Positions 18,070-27,421 of a stretch of DNA of 56,569 nt are shown here, piece by piece. The position numbers were made by a program, and so were the translations under genes. The stretch is from Burkholderiales bacterium. GTDB taxonomy: Bacteria; Pseudomonadota; Gammaproteobacteria; Burkholderiales; Burkholderiaceae_C. The notes below the pieces were generated by a model. It saw nothing but the letters and a program-made list of their open reading frames with translations, did no database searches and had not been told where the DNA came from. Every line of letters starts with the position of its first letter. The first letter of the stretch is position 1. The DNA lies in contig JAABRA010000392.1 in the NCBI GenBank assembly GCA_011391155.1, positions 1 through 56,569 on the forward strand, read 5' to 3'.

Positions 18070-18618
18070 ATGAAAAAAGAGTTTGTTGCGAGACGAGTGG
18101 ACGTGAAATTGTTTGCGCAAGCCGGCACATCGCTGTCCGCCGTGGAGACCCTGGCGGATCACGAGCGCCTGGCGCAGGAAGCCCAGGGACCGCTGGACGG
18201 GCTGATGGTGAACTGGTCGGCGCGCGGCGAAATGCGCGCGGGCGCGGATGGCAGCGATGAGATCTGGCTGCACCTTCAGGCGCAGACGCGCCTGCCCTTG
18301 CTGTGTCAGCGTTGCATGGGTCCGGTGGATACCGAGATTCAGGCTGACCGGTGGTTCCGCTTCGCCGCGGACGAGGCGACAGCGGCCGCTCTGGATGAAG
18401 AGGCGGATGAAGATGTGCTGGTGCTCAGCACCGATCTTGACCTTTCGGCGCTCGTGGAGGACGAGTTGCTGTTGGCGCTGCCGCTGGTGCCGCGCCACGA
18501 CCGTTGTCCGGTGGAGGTCAAGCTGGCCGTGGCGGACGCTGATTTCGAAGCAACCTCTGCCGTCAAGGCCAGCCCGTTTGCCGCGCTGGCGAGTTTGCGG
18601 CTGGACAAACCCGGCTAA
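18070..18618 (+). CDS. yceD: YceD/DUF177 family protein
   Basis: 182-aa protein of the DUF177 family, linked in E. coli to 23S rRNA accumulation. The conserved core is LPLLCQRCMGPVDTEI (a CxxC pair near residues 80-83), followed by an acidic stretch and VEDELLLALPLVPRHDRCP. The CxxC and the later Cys could bind metal, though this is not proven. It precedes rpmF, as in most proteobacteria. ATG 18070 matches the family start. Confidence 0.9.
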   Translation: MKKEFVARRVDVKLFAQAGTSLSAVETLADHERLAQEAQGPLDGLMVNWSARGEMRAGADGSDEIWLHLQAQTRLPLLCQRCMGPVDTEIQADRWFRFAADEATAAALDEEADEDVLVLSTDLDLSALVEDELLLALPLVPRHDRCPVEVKLAVADADFEATSAVKASPFAALASLRLDKPG

Positions 18619-18633
18619 GTCGTTGATTTGGGC

Positions 18634-18639
18634 TATAAT
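18634..18639 (+). promoter_or_regulatory. Perfect -10 element upstream of rpmF
   Basis: TATAAT lies 16 bp after the yceD stop within GGCTATAATTTAAGG. The expected -35 zone (about 18611-18616) has no good TTGACA match, so this is a half-supported promoter. It would give rpmF a leader of about 100 nt and drive rpmF and perhaps plsX-fab separately from yceD. Confidence 0.5.
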
Positions 18640-18747
18640 TTAAGGCTTCGCTTGGGATCCTCCCGTGCGTGATAGAGCCACCAACCCGTCAACCTGAGGC
18701 TGCGCCTGCCTGAATCGCGCGGCGTCATTTGCTTTCAAGGAGCCATC

Positions 18748-18930
18748 ATGGCCGTCCAGCAGAACAAGAAGTCACCCTCCAAGCGCGGCATGCACCGCTC
18801 GCACAATGCCTTGAACGTGCCGGGCATCGCGGTGGAGCCCACCACCGGCGAGACGCATCTGCGCCACCACATCAGCCCCAATGGTTTCTACCGCGGCCGT
18901 CAGGTCGTGAAGAGCAAATCCGAAGCCTGA
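18748..18930 (+). CDS. rpmF: 50S ribosomal protein L32
   Basis: 60-aa basic ribosomal protein. [20 protein letters not shown] and the [15 protein letters not shown] tail are characteristic; the zinc cysteines of some L32 proteins are absent, as in other proteobacteria. A good Shine-Dalgarno, AAGGAG, lies at 18737-18742. A terminator-like hairpin separates it from plsX, consistent with L32 being made in large excess over the lipid enzymes. Confidence 0.97.
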   Translation: MAVQQNKKSPSKRGMHRSHNALNVPGIAVEPTTGETHLRHHISPNGFYRGRQVVKSKSEA

Positions 18931-18945
18931 TTCGGTTTGAGACAC

Positions 18946-18988
18946 AAGGCCCGGCGCTACGGTACTGTAGCCTCGGGCCTTTGTTTTT
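18946..18988 (+). terminator. Terminator or attenuator after rpmF
   Basis: The stem AAGGCCCG (18946-18953) pairs with CGGGCCTT (18974-18981), with an inner GCTAC/GTAGC stem, and is followed by TGTTTTT. It probably ends most rpmF transcripts and lets some continue into plsX. Confidence 0.8.
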
Positions 18989-19036
18989 GATGCATGTTTT
19001 TCAATGTCTCCAGGTGCCATGGTGCCTCTCGAAGCC

Positions 19037-20086
19037 ATGATCACACTGGCCGTTGACTGCATGGGCGGCGACCATGGTCCGACGGTGACGCTCGCTGCCT
19101 GCCGCCGCTTCCTTGATCAGCATCCGGACGCGGAGCTCCTGCTTGTGGGCTTGCCTGGCGCCCTGGCGGCGTTCGAGCACCCGCGTGCCCGCGTCGTTGC
19201 GGCCAGCGAGGTGGTTGCCATGGACGACCCGCTGGAAGTGGCGCTGCGCCGGAAGAAGGATTCTTCGATGCGCGTCGCGATCCAGCAGGTCAAGGAGGGC
19301 GCTGCGCAGGCGGCTCTTTCAGCGGGCAACACGGGCGCGCTGATGGCTATTGCCCGCTACGTGCTCAAGACCCTCGACGGCATTGACCGCCCCGCCATTG
19401 CCACCCAGTTGCCCAATGCCAGGGGTGGCGCGACCACCGTGCTGGATTTGGGTGCCAATGTGGATTGCACAGCAGAGCACCTGCTGCAGTTTGCCGTGAT
19501 GGGGTCGGCTCTGGTGTCGGTGCTCAACAACGACGACAACCCGACCGTCGGACTGCTCAATATTGGTGAAGAGGCGATCAAGGGCAGTGAAATCATCAAA
19601 AAAGCCGGTGAACTGCTTCGATCAGCTGCCAACGCGGGTGATCTGAATTTCTACGGCAACATTGAAGGGAACGACATCTTCAAGGGAACGACCGACATCG
19701 TGGTCTGTGACGGGTTTGTCGGCAACGTGGCGCTCAAGACCTCCGAAGGTCTGGCGACGATGATCGGAGGGTTCCTCAAAGCAGAGTTCTCGCGCAATAT
19801 CTTCACGAAAATAGCGGCGATTTTTGCTTATCCGGTGTTAATTGCGTTTAAAAAGCGGGTTGATCATCGTCGTTATAACGGTGCCGCCCTGCTCGGCTTG
19901 CGCGGACTGGTGTTCAAAAGCCATGGATCAGCGGACGAACTGGCCTTTGGCAGTGCGCTGAACCGGGCGTATGATGCGTCTCGCAACAAATTGCTCGACC
20001 GTGTCCAGGCCCGGATCGCCCACGCCGCGCCGCTCCTGGCGTCGGCAACCCGGTCCGAAGTGGTGGTGACGGCAACCCCTGATTAA
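19037..20086 (+). CDS. plsX: Phosphate acyltransferase PlsX
   Basis: Converts acyl-ACP and phosphate to acyl-phosphate for phospholipid synthesis. The protein begins [15 protein letters not shown], with the later motifs [28 protein letters not shown] and [15 protein letters not shown], and ends with a GLRG...SHGSAD segment. ATG 19037 is chosen because it puts the conserved strand at the N-terminus; ATG 19019 would add six residues. The product is 349 aa. The stop directly abuts the fabH ATG (TAAATG). Confidence 0.95.
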   Translation: MITLAVDCMGGDHGPTVTLAACRRFLDQHPDAELLLVGLPGALAAFEHPRARVVAASEVVAMDDPLEVALRRKKDSSMRVAIQQVKEGAAQAALSAGNTGALMAIARYVLKTLDGIDRPAIATQLPNARGGATTVLDLGANVDCTAEHLLQFAVMGSALVSVLNNDDNPTVGLLNIGEEAIKGSEIIKKAGELLRSAANAGDLNFYGNIEGNDIFKGTTDIVVCDGFVGNVALKTSEGLATMIGGFLKAEFSRNIFTKIAAIFAYPVLIAFKKRVDHRRYNGAALLGLRGLVFKSHGSADELAFGSALNRAYDASRNKLLDRVQARIAHAAPLLASATRSEVVVTATPD

Positions 20087-21064
20087 ATGAGACGTTATTC
20101 CCGAATTTCCGGTACTGGGAGTTACCTGCCGCCGCGCCGGCTGACGAATGCTGACCTGGTGGCAAAGCTGGCGAAGCACGGCGTTGAAACGTCGGATCAC
20201 TGGATTGTCGAGCGCACCGGCATCCGCGCCCGTCACTTTGCCGCTCCGGGGGTCTTCAGCAGCGACCTGGGCCTTGAAGCCGCCAGGAATGCGCTGACCG
20301 CGGCTGGCGTCGATGCGAAAGACATCGACCTGATCATCGTGGCCACATCGACACCGGACATGGTGTTTCCGTCCACCGCAGCGATTCTCCAGCACAAGTT
20401 GGGCATTGCCGGCTGCCCGGCGTTCGATGTACAGGCCGTTTGCAGCGGATTTGTGTATGCGCTGACGGTGGCAGACGCCATGATCCAGACCGGCACGGCC
20501 AGCAAGGCCCTGGTGGTGGGGACCGAAGTCTTCAGCCGCATTCTCGATTTCAAGGACCGCACGACCTGCGTGCTGTTTGGCGATGGTGCCGGCGCCGTGG
20601 TGCTTGAGGCGTCCAGGGTGCCGGGCATTCTGGCCAGCGATTTGCACGCCGATGGAAAGCATGCCGACATCCTCTGCGTGCCTGGCCACGTTTCGGGCGG
20701 CAAGGCGTCTGGCGATCCCCTGTTGAAGATGGATGGTCAGGCAGTCTTCAAGCTCGCGGTGGGTGTGCTCGAAGACGCGGCGCGTGCCGTGCTGGCCAAG
20801 GCCGGCAAGACCGAGGCCGATATCGACTGGCTGGTGCCACACCAGGCCAACATCCGCATCATGCGAAGCACGGCGAAAAAGCTGAAGTTGCCCATGAGCA
20901 AGGTGGTGGTGACCGTGGATCAGCACGGCAACACCTCTGCGGCATCCATTCCGATGGCCCTTGACAGTGCCGTGCGATCCGGTCACATCAACCGGGGTGA
21001 GACCGTCCTGCTCGAAGGGGTGGGCGGCGGATTTACCTGGGGCGCAATACTCTTGAAAATGTAG
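20087..21064 (+). CDS. fabH: 3-oxoacyl-ACP synthase III
   Basis: Starts fatty-acid synthesis by condensing acetyl-CoA with malonyl-ACP. The catalytic triad is visible: Cys119 in [10 protein letters not shown], His in VPHQANIRI and Asn in [11 protein letters not shown]. The glycine-rich C-terminus [19 protein letters not shown] is typical. At 325 aa it is complete. A reverse family A repeat begins at its stop codon and fills most of the gap to fabD. Confidence 0.97.
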   Translation: MRRYSRISGTGSYLPPRRLTNADLVAKLAKHGVETSDHWIVERTGIRARHFAAPGVFSSDLGLEAARNALTAAGVDAKDIDLIIVATSTPDMVFPSTAAILQHKLGIAGCPAFDVQAVCSGFVYALTVADAMIQTGTASKALVVGTEVFSRILDFKDRTTCVLFGDGAGAVVLEASRVPGILASDLHADGKHADILCVPGHVSGGKASGDPLLKMDGQAVFKLAVGVLEDAARAVLAKAGKTEADIDWLVPHQANIRIMRSTAKKLKLPMSKVVVTVDQHGNTSAASIPMALDSAVRSGHINRGETVLLEGVGGGFTWGAILLKM

Positions 21065-21104
21065 CAATAAGTGACCATCTCACGCTGGGAAGGTGCCTGT
21101 TCTG
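21062..21104 (-). repeat. Family A repeat between fabH and fabD
   Basis: On the minus strand it reads GGCACCTTCCCAGCGTGAGA then TGGTCACTTATTGCTAC, matching the consensus over the whole core. The copy starts at the fabH stop codon and supplies most of the 62-bp fabH-fabD spacer. Confidence 0.85.
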
Positions 21105-21126
21105 TCAATATTTTTCCGAAAAAACC

Positions 21127-22077
21127 ATGAAATCCTTTGCTTTTGTCTTTCCGGGTCAAGGCTCGCAGGCTGTGGGCATGCTCGACGCCTGGGGCGATCA
21201 CCCGGCCGTCGTGGAAACCTTGCGGGAAGCCTCGGACGCGCTTGGTGAAGACGTCGGGCAGTTGATCAGGGAGGGCCCCCGGGAGGCCCTGGCGTTGACC
21301 ACCAACACCCAGCCGGTGATGCTGGTGGCGGGTGTCGCTGCTTACCGGGCCTGGCGCGCCGAAAGCGGCGCAGAGCCTGCAGTGGTGGCAGGCCATTCAT
21401 TGGGTGAGTACTCGGCCCTGGTGGCCGCTGGCGCGTTGACACTTGCCCAGGCGGCGCCGCTGGTGCGGTTTCGTGCCGCCGCGATGCAGGAAGCCGTGCC
21501 GGTGGGTGTGGGCGCGATGGCCGCCATCCTGGGAATGGACGCCCTAAACGTGATCGCCGGGTGCGCGCAAGCCCAGGCCAGCTTTGGTGCGGGCAGCGGT
21601 GAAGTTGTGGAAGTCGCCAATTTCAATGACGCCGGCCAGAATGTGATCTCGGGCAGCAAGGCTGCCGTGCAGAAAGCCTGTGAAGTGTTGAAAGCCAATG
21701 GCGCGAAGCGAACCCTGCCTTTGCCGGTCTCTGCACCCTTTCATTCCAGCCTGATGAAGCCGGCCGCCGAAAAGCTGCGCGAGCAACTTGCGGCCGTCAC
21801 GTTTGCAGCGCCCCGGATTCCCGTGATCAACAACATCGACGTACGGGTGGAAATCAGCCCGGATCGCATCCGTGACGCCCTCTACCGGCAGGCGTTTGGT
21901 CCGGTGCGCTGGGTGGAATGCGTCCAGGCCATCAAGGCGCGCGACGTGATGACGGTGATTGAATGCGGGCCGGGCAAGGTGCTCGCCGGTATGGTCAGGC
22001 GAATCGATGCCGAAATGCTGGGGGCCGCCCTGTTTGATCCCGAGACCCTGCTGGAAGTGAAAGGTCTTGTGTCATGA
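21127..22077 (+). CDS. fabD: Malonyl-CoA:ACP transacylase
   Basis: Loads malonyl groups onto ACP. The protein begins with FVFPGQGSQAVGM, then has the nucleophile elbow AGHSLGEYSALVAAG (Ser91), a VANFNDAGQNVISG segment and the catalytic His of PVSAPFHSSLM. The C-terminus holds ECGPGKVLAGMVRRI. 316 aa, complete. The stop overlaps the fabG ATG (ATGA). Confidence 0.97.
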   Translation: MKSFAFVFPGQGSQAVGMLDAWGDHPAVVETLREASDALGEDVGQLIREGPREALALTTNTQPVMLVAGVAAYRAWRAESGAEPAVVAGHSLGEYSALVAAGALTLAQAAPLVRFRAAAMQEAVPVGVGAMAAILGMDALNVIAGCAQAQASFGAGSGEVVEVANFNDAGQNVISGSKAAVQKACEVLKANGAKRTLPLPVSAPFHSSLMKPAAEKLREQLAAVTFAAPRIPVINNIDVRVEISPDRIRDALYRQAFGPVRWVECVQAIKARDVMTVIECGPGKVLAGMVRRIDAEMLGAALFDPETLLEVKGLVS

Positions 22078-22823
22078 GTGAAGTCACATTTGAGGGGCAG
22101 GTCGCCCTGGTGACGGGCGCCTCCCGAGGCATTGGCGCGGCGATTGCCCAGGAACTCGCTGCGCGTGGCCTGAAAGTCATCGGCACCGCGACCACGGACG
22201 ACGGCGCTGCCCGGATCAGCGCTGCGCTGGCGGCGTACCCGGGCTGCCGGGGCGCGAACCTGAACGTGACCGATGCCGCAGCCATCGAAACCACGATCGA
22301 CGGCATCGTGGCCGAGCACGGCGGCTTGCAGGTGCTGGTCAACAATGCCGGCATTACCCGTGACATGCTGGCCATGCGCCTGAAAGACGACGACTGGGAT
22401 GCGGTGCTGGACACCAACCTCAAGGCGGTTTTCCGCATGAGTCGGGCAGTGATTCGTCCCATGATGAAGCAACGCTATGGGCGCATCATCAGCATCACCA
22501 GCGTGGTGGGCGCGTCCGGCAACCCGGGCCAGGCCAACTATGCGGCTGCCAAGGCGGGTGTGGCGGGCATGACCCGAGCCTTGGCGCGTGAACTGGGCAG
22601 CCGGAACATCACGGTCAACTGCGTGGCTCCAGGCTTTATCGAAACCGACATGACTGCCGCCTTGCCCGAGACCCAGCAGAAAGCGTTGTTGACCCAGATT
22701 CCGTTGGGCCATCTGGGTCAGCCTTCCGACATTGCCCATGCCGTGGCCTATCTTGCAAGCCCCCAGGCTGCCTATGTGACGGGGCAGGAACTGCACGTCA
22801 ACGGCGGCATGTACATGGCCTGA
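22074..22823 (+). CDS. fabG: 3-oxoacyl-ACP reductase
   Basis: NADPH-dependent SDR reductase of 3-ketoacyl-ACP. It has the cofactor motif TGASRGIGAAIAQELA, NNAG at about residues 93-96, catalytic Ser in ITSVVGASGN, Tyr156 and Lys160 in NYAAAKAG, and the C-terminal VTGQELHVNGGMYMA. 249 aa. It is translationally coupled to fabD. Confidence 0.97.
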   Translation: MSEVTFEGQVALVTGASRGIGAAIAQELAARGLKVIGTATTDDGAARISAALAAYPGCRGANLNVTDAAAIETTIDGIVAEHGGLQVLVNNAGITRDMLAMRLKDDDWDAVLDTNLKAVFRMSRAVIRPMMKQRYGRIISITSVVGASGNPGQANYAAAKAGVAGMTRALARELGSRNITVNCVAPGFIETDMTAALPETQQKALLTQIPLGHLGQPSDIAHAVAYLASPQAAYVTGQELHVNGGMYMA

Positions 22824-22863
22824 AAGACGGCGAACCGGCGCACAGCATCCGACATTTCCTGGT

Positions 22864-23176
<313 letters not shown>

Positions 23177-23182
23177 TTTGAG

Positions 23183-24427
23183 ATGACCCGTCGCCGCGTT
23201 GTCGTCACGGGTTTGGGATGCATCAGCCCCGTGGGCAATACGGTGGCGGATGCATGGGCCAACGTGCTTGCCGGAAATTCCGGCATCGACCTCATTACCC
23301 GGTTCGACGCCACGAATTTCGCCTGCAAGATCGCCGGCGAGGTGAAGGGCTTCGATCTGGAGTCGTACATGACCGCGAAAGAAGCGCGGGCCATGGATTC
23401 CTTCATTCACTTTGGCATCGCTGCTGCCGCCCAGGCGGTGGCGGATGCCGGTCTGCCGACGGGCGAGGCGCTGAGTGACGAACTGGCGACCCGCATCGGT
23501 TGTGTGATTGGTTCCGGCATCGGTGGCCTGCCGCTGATCGAGGAAACCCATACCGAGCTGACCAACCGCGGTCCGCGCCGCATCACGCCGTTCTTCGTGC
23601 CGGCGTCCATCATCAACATGATTTCCGGTCATGTTTCGATACGGTTTGGTTTCAAGGGCCCGAATCTGGCCATCGTCACCGCCTGCACCACGGGCTTGCA
23701 CTGCATCGGGCAGGCCGGCCGCATGATTGAGTACGGTGATGCCGACGTCATCGTGGCTGGCGGCTCCGAAGCCACGGTGTCGCCGCTGGGCGTCGGAGGG
23801 TTTGCCTCCATGCGTGCGCTGTCCACCCGCAACGATGACCCTAAAACCGCATCCCGGCCCTGGGACCGGGACCGCGATGGCTTTGTGCTGGGCGAGGGCG
23901 CGGGGGTGATGGTCCTGGAGGCCTATGAGCATGCGAAGGCTCGGGGCGCCAGGATTTATGCCGAACTGACCGGTTTTGGCATGAGTGCTGACGCCAGCCA
24001 CATGACGGCACCGAACATGGACGGGCCACGTCGCGCCATGGTGAATGCGTTGCGCAACGCCGGCATCAACGCCGACCAGCTGGATTACCTGAACGCGCAT
24101 GGCACCTCTACGCCGCTGGGCGATATCAACGAAACCAACGCCATCAAGGCTGCGCTGGGCGATCATGCGAAAAAACTGGTCGTCAACTCAACCAAGTCCA
24201 TGACCGGCCACCTTCTGGGGGGAGCTGGCGGTATCGAGAGCATCTTCACCGTGCTGGCGTTGTATCACCAGAAGAGTCCGCCCACCATCAACATCTTCAA
24301 CCAGGATCCGCAGTGTGATCTGGACTACTGCGCCAATACCGCACGGGACCTGAAGATCGACATGGCATTGAAGAACAATTTTGGTTTCGGCGGCACCAAC
24401 GGGTCCCTCGTTTTCAAGCGCATCTGA
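23183..24427 (+). CDS. fabF: 3-oxoacyl-ACP synthase II
   Basis: Elongating ketosynthase of fatty-acid synthesis. Active-site Cys168 lies in [14 protein letters not shown]; the two histidines are in [12 protein letters not shown] and [36 protein letters not shown] at the start and [16 protein letters not shown] at the end show a full-length 414-aa protein. Last gene of the fab block; a 48-bp gap separates it from the small membrane protein ahead of rpoE. Confidence 0.97.
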   Translation: MTRRRVVVTGLGCISPVGNTVADAWANVLAGNSGIDLITRFDATNFACKIAGEVKGFDLESYMTAKEARAMDSFIHFGIAAAAQAVADAGLPTGEALSDELATRIGCVIGSGIGGLPLIEETHTELTNRGPRRITPFFVPASIINMISGHVSIRFGFKGPNLAIVTACTTGLHCIGQAGRMIEYGDADVIVAGGSEATVSPLGVGGFASMRALSTRNDDPKTASRPWDRDRDGFVLGEGAGVMVLEAYEHAKARGARIYAELTGFGMSADASHMTAPNMDGPRRAMVNALRNAGINADQLDYLNAHGTSTPLGDINETNAIKAALGDHAKKLVVNSTKSMTGHLLGGAGGIESIFTVLALYHQKSPPTINIFNQDPQCDLDYCANTARDLKIDMALKNNFGFGGTNGSLVFKRI

Positions 24428-24475
24428 ACCGGACGCAGGCCGCTTTTTGCCGACCTGATCCAGGTTTCCTGCCTT

Positions 24476-24922
24476 ATGCACAGTGCCCCATCGGTCACCT
24501 ACCCGGTGGGGCGCTCCCGTTTTCTCGGTGGTTTGCTGGCGGTCTTCGTCCTGACCGGGGTTGCCGCTGGAGTGATGGTTTGGCAGCGAACGCCCCTGAA
24601 TGGCTGGCAGGTTTTCATTGTCGGGGCGGTGACCTTGCTTGCGGGGCTGGGGGCGGGGTTCTTCTGGCGGACCCTGCCTCAGGGGGATTTGCGCTGGGAC
24701 GGCCATCGCTGGGAAGGCCCTGGTGCAGCAACGCGAACCGCCGGAGTGCACGTTCATCTCGATTTGCAGCGCCATCTGCTAGTGCGTTTGCAGGGAGCGG
24801 GTGATGCCGGCCCATGGCTATGGTTGTCAGCCGCCTCCCGGCCCGAGCGCTGGGATGATTTGCGCCGTGCGGTATATTCCCGCGCCATGACCGATGCGAA
24901 GCAGGATGGCGCGAACCCATGA
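24476..24922 (+). CDS. Small two-helix membrane protein, YgfX-like
   Basis: 148-aa protein with two closely spaced membrane segments (about residues 20-38 and 45-63) followed by a soluble tail of about 80 residues, GDLRWDGHRWEG...VHLDLQRHLLVRL...WLWLSAASRPERWDDLRRAVYSR. This layout, including the final W-x-x-L-R-R-A block, resembles the YgfX/CptA family, but I cannot confirm homology by eye. The stop overlaps the rpoE ATG (ATGA), so it is likely translated together with the sigma factor. Confidence 0.7.
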   Translation: MHSAPSVTYPVGRSRFLGGLLAVFVLTGVAAGVMVWQRTPLNGWQVFIVGAVTLLAGLGAGFFWRTLPQGDLRWDGHRWEGPGAATRTAGVHVHLDLQRHLLVRLQGAGDAGPWLWLSAASRPERWDDLRRAVYSRAMTDAKQDGANP

Positions 24923-25551
24923 CGGATGCCGGTCAGCCCCCTTCCTCGCCACTTGACAACAGTGACCGCCAGCTCGTGGAGCGCGCCGTCGCCGGCGACC
25001 AACGTGCTTTTGAACTTCTGGTCCTCAAATACCAGCGCCGCATCGAGCGTTTGATCGGGCGGATGGTTCGCGATGTGGACCTGGTGGAAGACATCGCGCA
25101 GGAAACCTTTATCCGGGCGTGGCGCGCCTTGCACCAGTTTCGTGGCGACGCCCAGTTTTACACCTGGCTCTACCGGATCGCCGTGAATACCGCCAAGAAG
25201 GCGCTATTGGACTTGAAGCGCAACCCGACGGTCAGGGGCAGCGCGACGGATACCGATGAAGACGATGAAACTTCCCGGCGCGAAAACGAACTAACCACCG
25301 AAGAAACGCCAGAGTCGGTTTATGCCGCCAAGGAGATCGCGGCTGCAGTGAACGCGGCGATGGAGGCATTGCCCGAGGATTTGCGCCAGGCGGTGACGTT
25401 GCGCGAGATCGAAGGGCTGAGCTACGACGAGATATCGGGGTTGATGGATTGTCCGATTGGGACCGTGCGATCCCGGATATTCCGGGCGCGCGAGGCAATT
25501 TCAGCGCGCGTCAGGCCGATGCTGGAGCATCAGGCCGGCAAGCGCTGGTAA
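24919..25551 (+). CDS. rpoE: RNA polymerase sigma factor RpoE (AlgU type)
   Basis: ECF sigma factor for envelope stress. Region 2 is AFELLVLKYQRRIERLIGRMVRD...VEDIAQETFIRAWRALHQFRGDAQFYTWLYRIAVNTAK; region 4 is ALPEDLRQAVTLREIEGLSYDEISGLMDCPIGTVRSRIFRARE. 210 aa, typical. It is followed by its membrane anti-sigma factor rseA, rseB and a DegP-type protease, so the full release pathway except the site-1 and site-2 proteases is here. Confidence 0.96.
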   Translation: MTDAGQPPSSPLDNSDRQLVERAVAGDQRAFELLVLKYQRRIERLIGRMVRDVDLVEDIAQETFIRAWRALHQFRGDAQFYTWLYRIAVNTAKKALLDLKRNPTVRGSATDTDEDDETSRRENELTTEETPESVYAAKEIAAAVNAAMEALPEDLRQAVTLREIEGLSYDEISGLMDCPIGTVRSRIFRAREAISARVRPMLEHQAGKRW

Positions 25552-25580
25552 TCCCCGGCTGGTAATTTCGACACACGGGT

Positions 25581-26258
25581 ATGGAAATGAATGCTGATGA
25601 ACGACTGAAGCAACGTGAGCAGATCTCCGCGTTGGCCGATGGCCAATTGAGCGACCTTGAATGTGCCGCGGCCGTCAAGGTGACTTCGATTGATGATGAT
25701 GCGCGTGCCTGCTGGCAGATGTACCACCTGGTGGGCGACGTGTTGCGATCGGGGGAGCTGGGCGCCTTTGGCCGTGACCGAGACTTTCTTGCCCGACTGA
25801 ACACACGGCTTCAGGCTGAACCTGGTGCGCTCCGGGCTGTCACAGGTATCTTGGATGATCCTGAATCAATAGCATATAAAGACCCTTTGACGCTGGGAAG
25901 CGAGGAAAATCGTCAAGTATTTCCTCCTGCAGCCAATGACAGCAGTTTTCGATGGAAGCTGGTTGCGGGTTTCGCTTCGCTGGCCGCCGTTGCGGCGATC
26001 AGTTGGAGCACCATCGGTTTGTCACCTGGCACATCGGATGGTGCCCTGCTGGCCCGGTCCGGCATTGACGCGGCAGGCTCGCCTGCGCCGGTGCTCCTGG
26101 CCGGTGCATCGCCGGTGCCTGCCGTCGCGCCTGTCTTGATCCGGGACCGCAGGCTGGATGAACTGATGGCGGCGCACCGCCAGTTTGGTGGAAACTCTGC
26201 CTTGCAGAACCCTTCTGGTTTCTTGCGCAACGCCACGTTTGAAGGGCCGTCACGGTAA
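25581..26258 (+). CDS. rseA: Sigma-E anti-sigma factor RseA
   Basis: Inner-membrane protein that holds RpoE through its cytoplasmic N-terminus. ISALADGQLSDLECAA and CWQMYHLVGDVLRS match the RseA N-terminal domain; a membrane segment lies at about residues 121-141 (LVAGFASLAAVAAISW), then a periplasmic tail ends at residue 225. Residues about 94-113 (ESIAYKDPLTLGSEENRQVF), in the linker between the sigma-binding domain and the membrane, are a translated family A repeat in reverse orientation. The ATG is 25581; ATG 25587 is also possible. Confidence 0.92.
   Translation: MEMNADERLKQREQISALADGQLSDLECAAAVKVTSIDDDARACWQMYHLVGDVLRSGELGAFGRDRDFLARLNTRLQAEPGALRAVTGILDDPESIAYKDPLTLGSEENRQVFPPAANDSSFRWKLVAGFASLAAVAAISWSTIGLSPGTSDGALLARSGIDAAGSPAPVLLAGASPVPAVAPVLIRDRRLDELMAAHRQFGGNSALQNPSGFLRNATFEGPSR
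25859..25918 (-). repeat. Family A repeat inside rseA
   Basis: On the minus strand it reads CTTCCCAGCGTCAAAGGGTC then TTTATATGCTATTGATTC. It is translated on the plus strand as DPLTLGS, the same frame as the reverse copies in era (DLPTLGT) and the murJ-like gene (DPSTLGL). Confidence 0.85.
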
Positions 26259-26295
26259 GTGGCGCCTGAAAGCCCGCGTTCCGTTCACTGATTCC

Positions 26296-27348
26296 ATGAA
26301 GCCCGCGAATATTTTCATTCCTCTTGCCCTGGTGCTGTGGCTCGGCGGCAGCCTGCAGACCGCCGTTGCCCAGACCCCGGCCCCAACGGGCCCCGCCGCA
26401 TCGCAGGCGGGCCCGCCCGCCGCCGAGCGTGGCCTGGCTGAATGGCTCATGCGCCTGCACGAAGCACCCCGCAAGCGGGCTTACTCGGGCACTCTGGTGG
26501 TGTCGTCCGATGCAGGCGCCCTGTCGAGCGCACGGATCTGGCACGTTTGCGATGGTGATCAGCAGATGGAGCGCGTTGAAACCTTGACAGGCCCGCCACG
26601 CACGACCTTCCGTCGCAACGACGAAGTGATCACTTTCCTGCCTGAAAGCAGGACTGCGCGCAGTGAAAACCGCGAGTCCCTGGGGCCTTTCCCGAACTTT
26701 CTCAAGACCGGCGAATACGCCCTTCCCGAGTTTTATGGGGTTCGCCTCATCGGCAGCGAACGCGTTGCCGGCTTCGACGCAGATGTCGTGCAGTTCGTTC
26801 CCAGGGACAAGCTGCGTTTCGGCTACCGGATCTGGAGCGAGAAAAAGACCGGGCTGGTGATCAAGCTTCAGACGCTGGATACGGCGGGGCATGTGCTGGA
26901 ACAGGCCGCCTTTTCGGAGTTGCAGCTCGATGCGCCCGTGAAGATGGACCAGTTGGCCCGGATGATGGGACGCACCGGTGGCTACAAGCTCGAAAAGCCG
27001 GACATGGTGAAAACCACACCGGCCGCTGAGGGGTGGTCGATGCGGAACCCGGTTCCCGGCTTCCGGCCCACGAGCTGTTTCAGGCGTCCTGCTCCTGCAG
27101 GGGATGCTGGCGGGGAACCATCCGTGCAATGGGTTTTCTCCGACGGTCTCGCCACGGTATCGCTTTTCGTTGAAGCCTTCGACCGGCGGCGCCATCTTCA
27201 TGACGGCGTGATGGCGATGGGCGCGACGCAGATGCTGACCCGCCAGATCGCCGACAAAGGCCATGGGGCATGGTGGCTTACGGCGGTCGGCGAAGTGCCG
27301 GTTCAGACCCTGCAGGCGTTCGCGCAGAGTCTTGAGCGGCGCCGGTGA
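26296..27348 (+). CDS. rseB: Periplasmic sigma-E regulator RseB (MucB)
   Basis: 350-aa exported protein that shields RseA from cleavage and senses lipids or LPS in the periplasm. A signal peptide (MKPANIFIPLALVLWLGGSL, cleavage probably after VAQ at about residue 26) is followed by the lipoprotein-carrier-like domain (ERGLAEWLMRLHEAPRKRAYSGTLV) and the C-terminal MucB/RseB domain (QWVFSDGLATVSLFVE...GATQMLTRQIADKGHGAWWLTAVGEVP). The open frame extends upstream into rseA, but ATG 26296 gives the signal peptide. Follows rseA by 37 bp. Confidence 0.94.
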   Translation: MKPANIFIPLALVLWLGGSLQTAVAQTPAPTGPAASQAGPPAAERGLAEWLMRLHEAPRKRAYSGTLVVSSDAGALSSARIWHVCDGDQQMERVETLTGPPRTTFRRNDEVITFLPESRTARSENRESLGPFPNFLKTGEYALPEFYGVRLIGSERVAGFDADVVQFVPRDKLRFGYRIWSEKKTGLVIKLQTLDTAGHVLEQAAFSELQLDAPVKMDQLARMMGRTGGYKLEKPDMVKTTPAAEGWSMRNPVPGFRPTSCFRRPAPAGDAGGEPSVQWVFSDGLATVSLFVEAFDRRRHLHDGVMAMGATQMLTRQIADKGHGAWWLTAVGEVPVQTLQAFAQSLERRR

Positions 27349-27421
27349 GCCCCAATCTGCAGCTTCTGGGACGCGGGCGCTACTGTGGCTCCCGTGCCGA
27401 TGATTTGATGGAAGGTTGATG

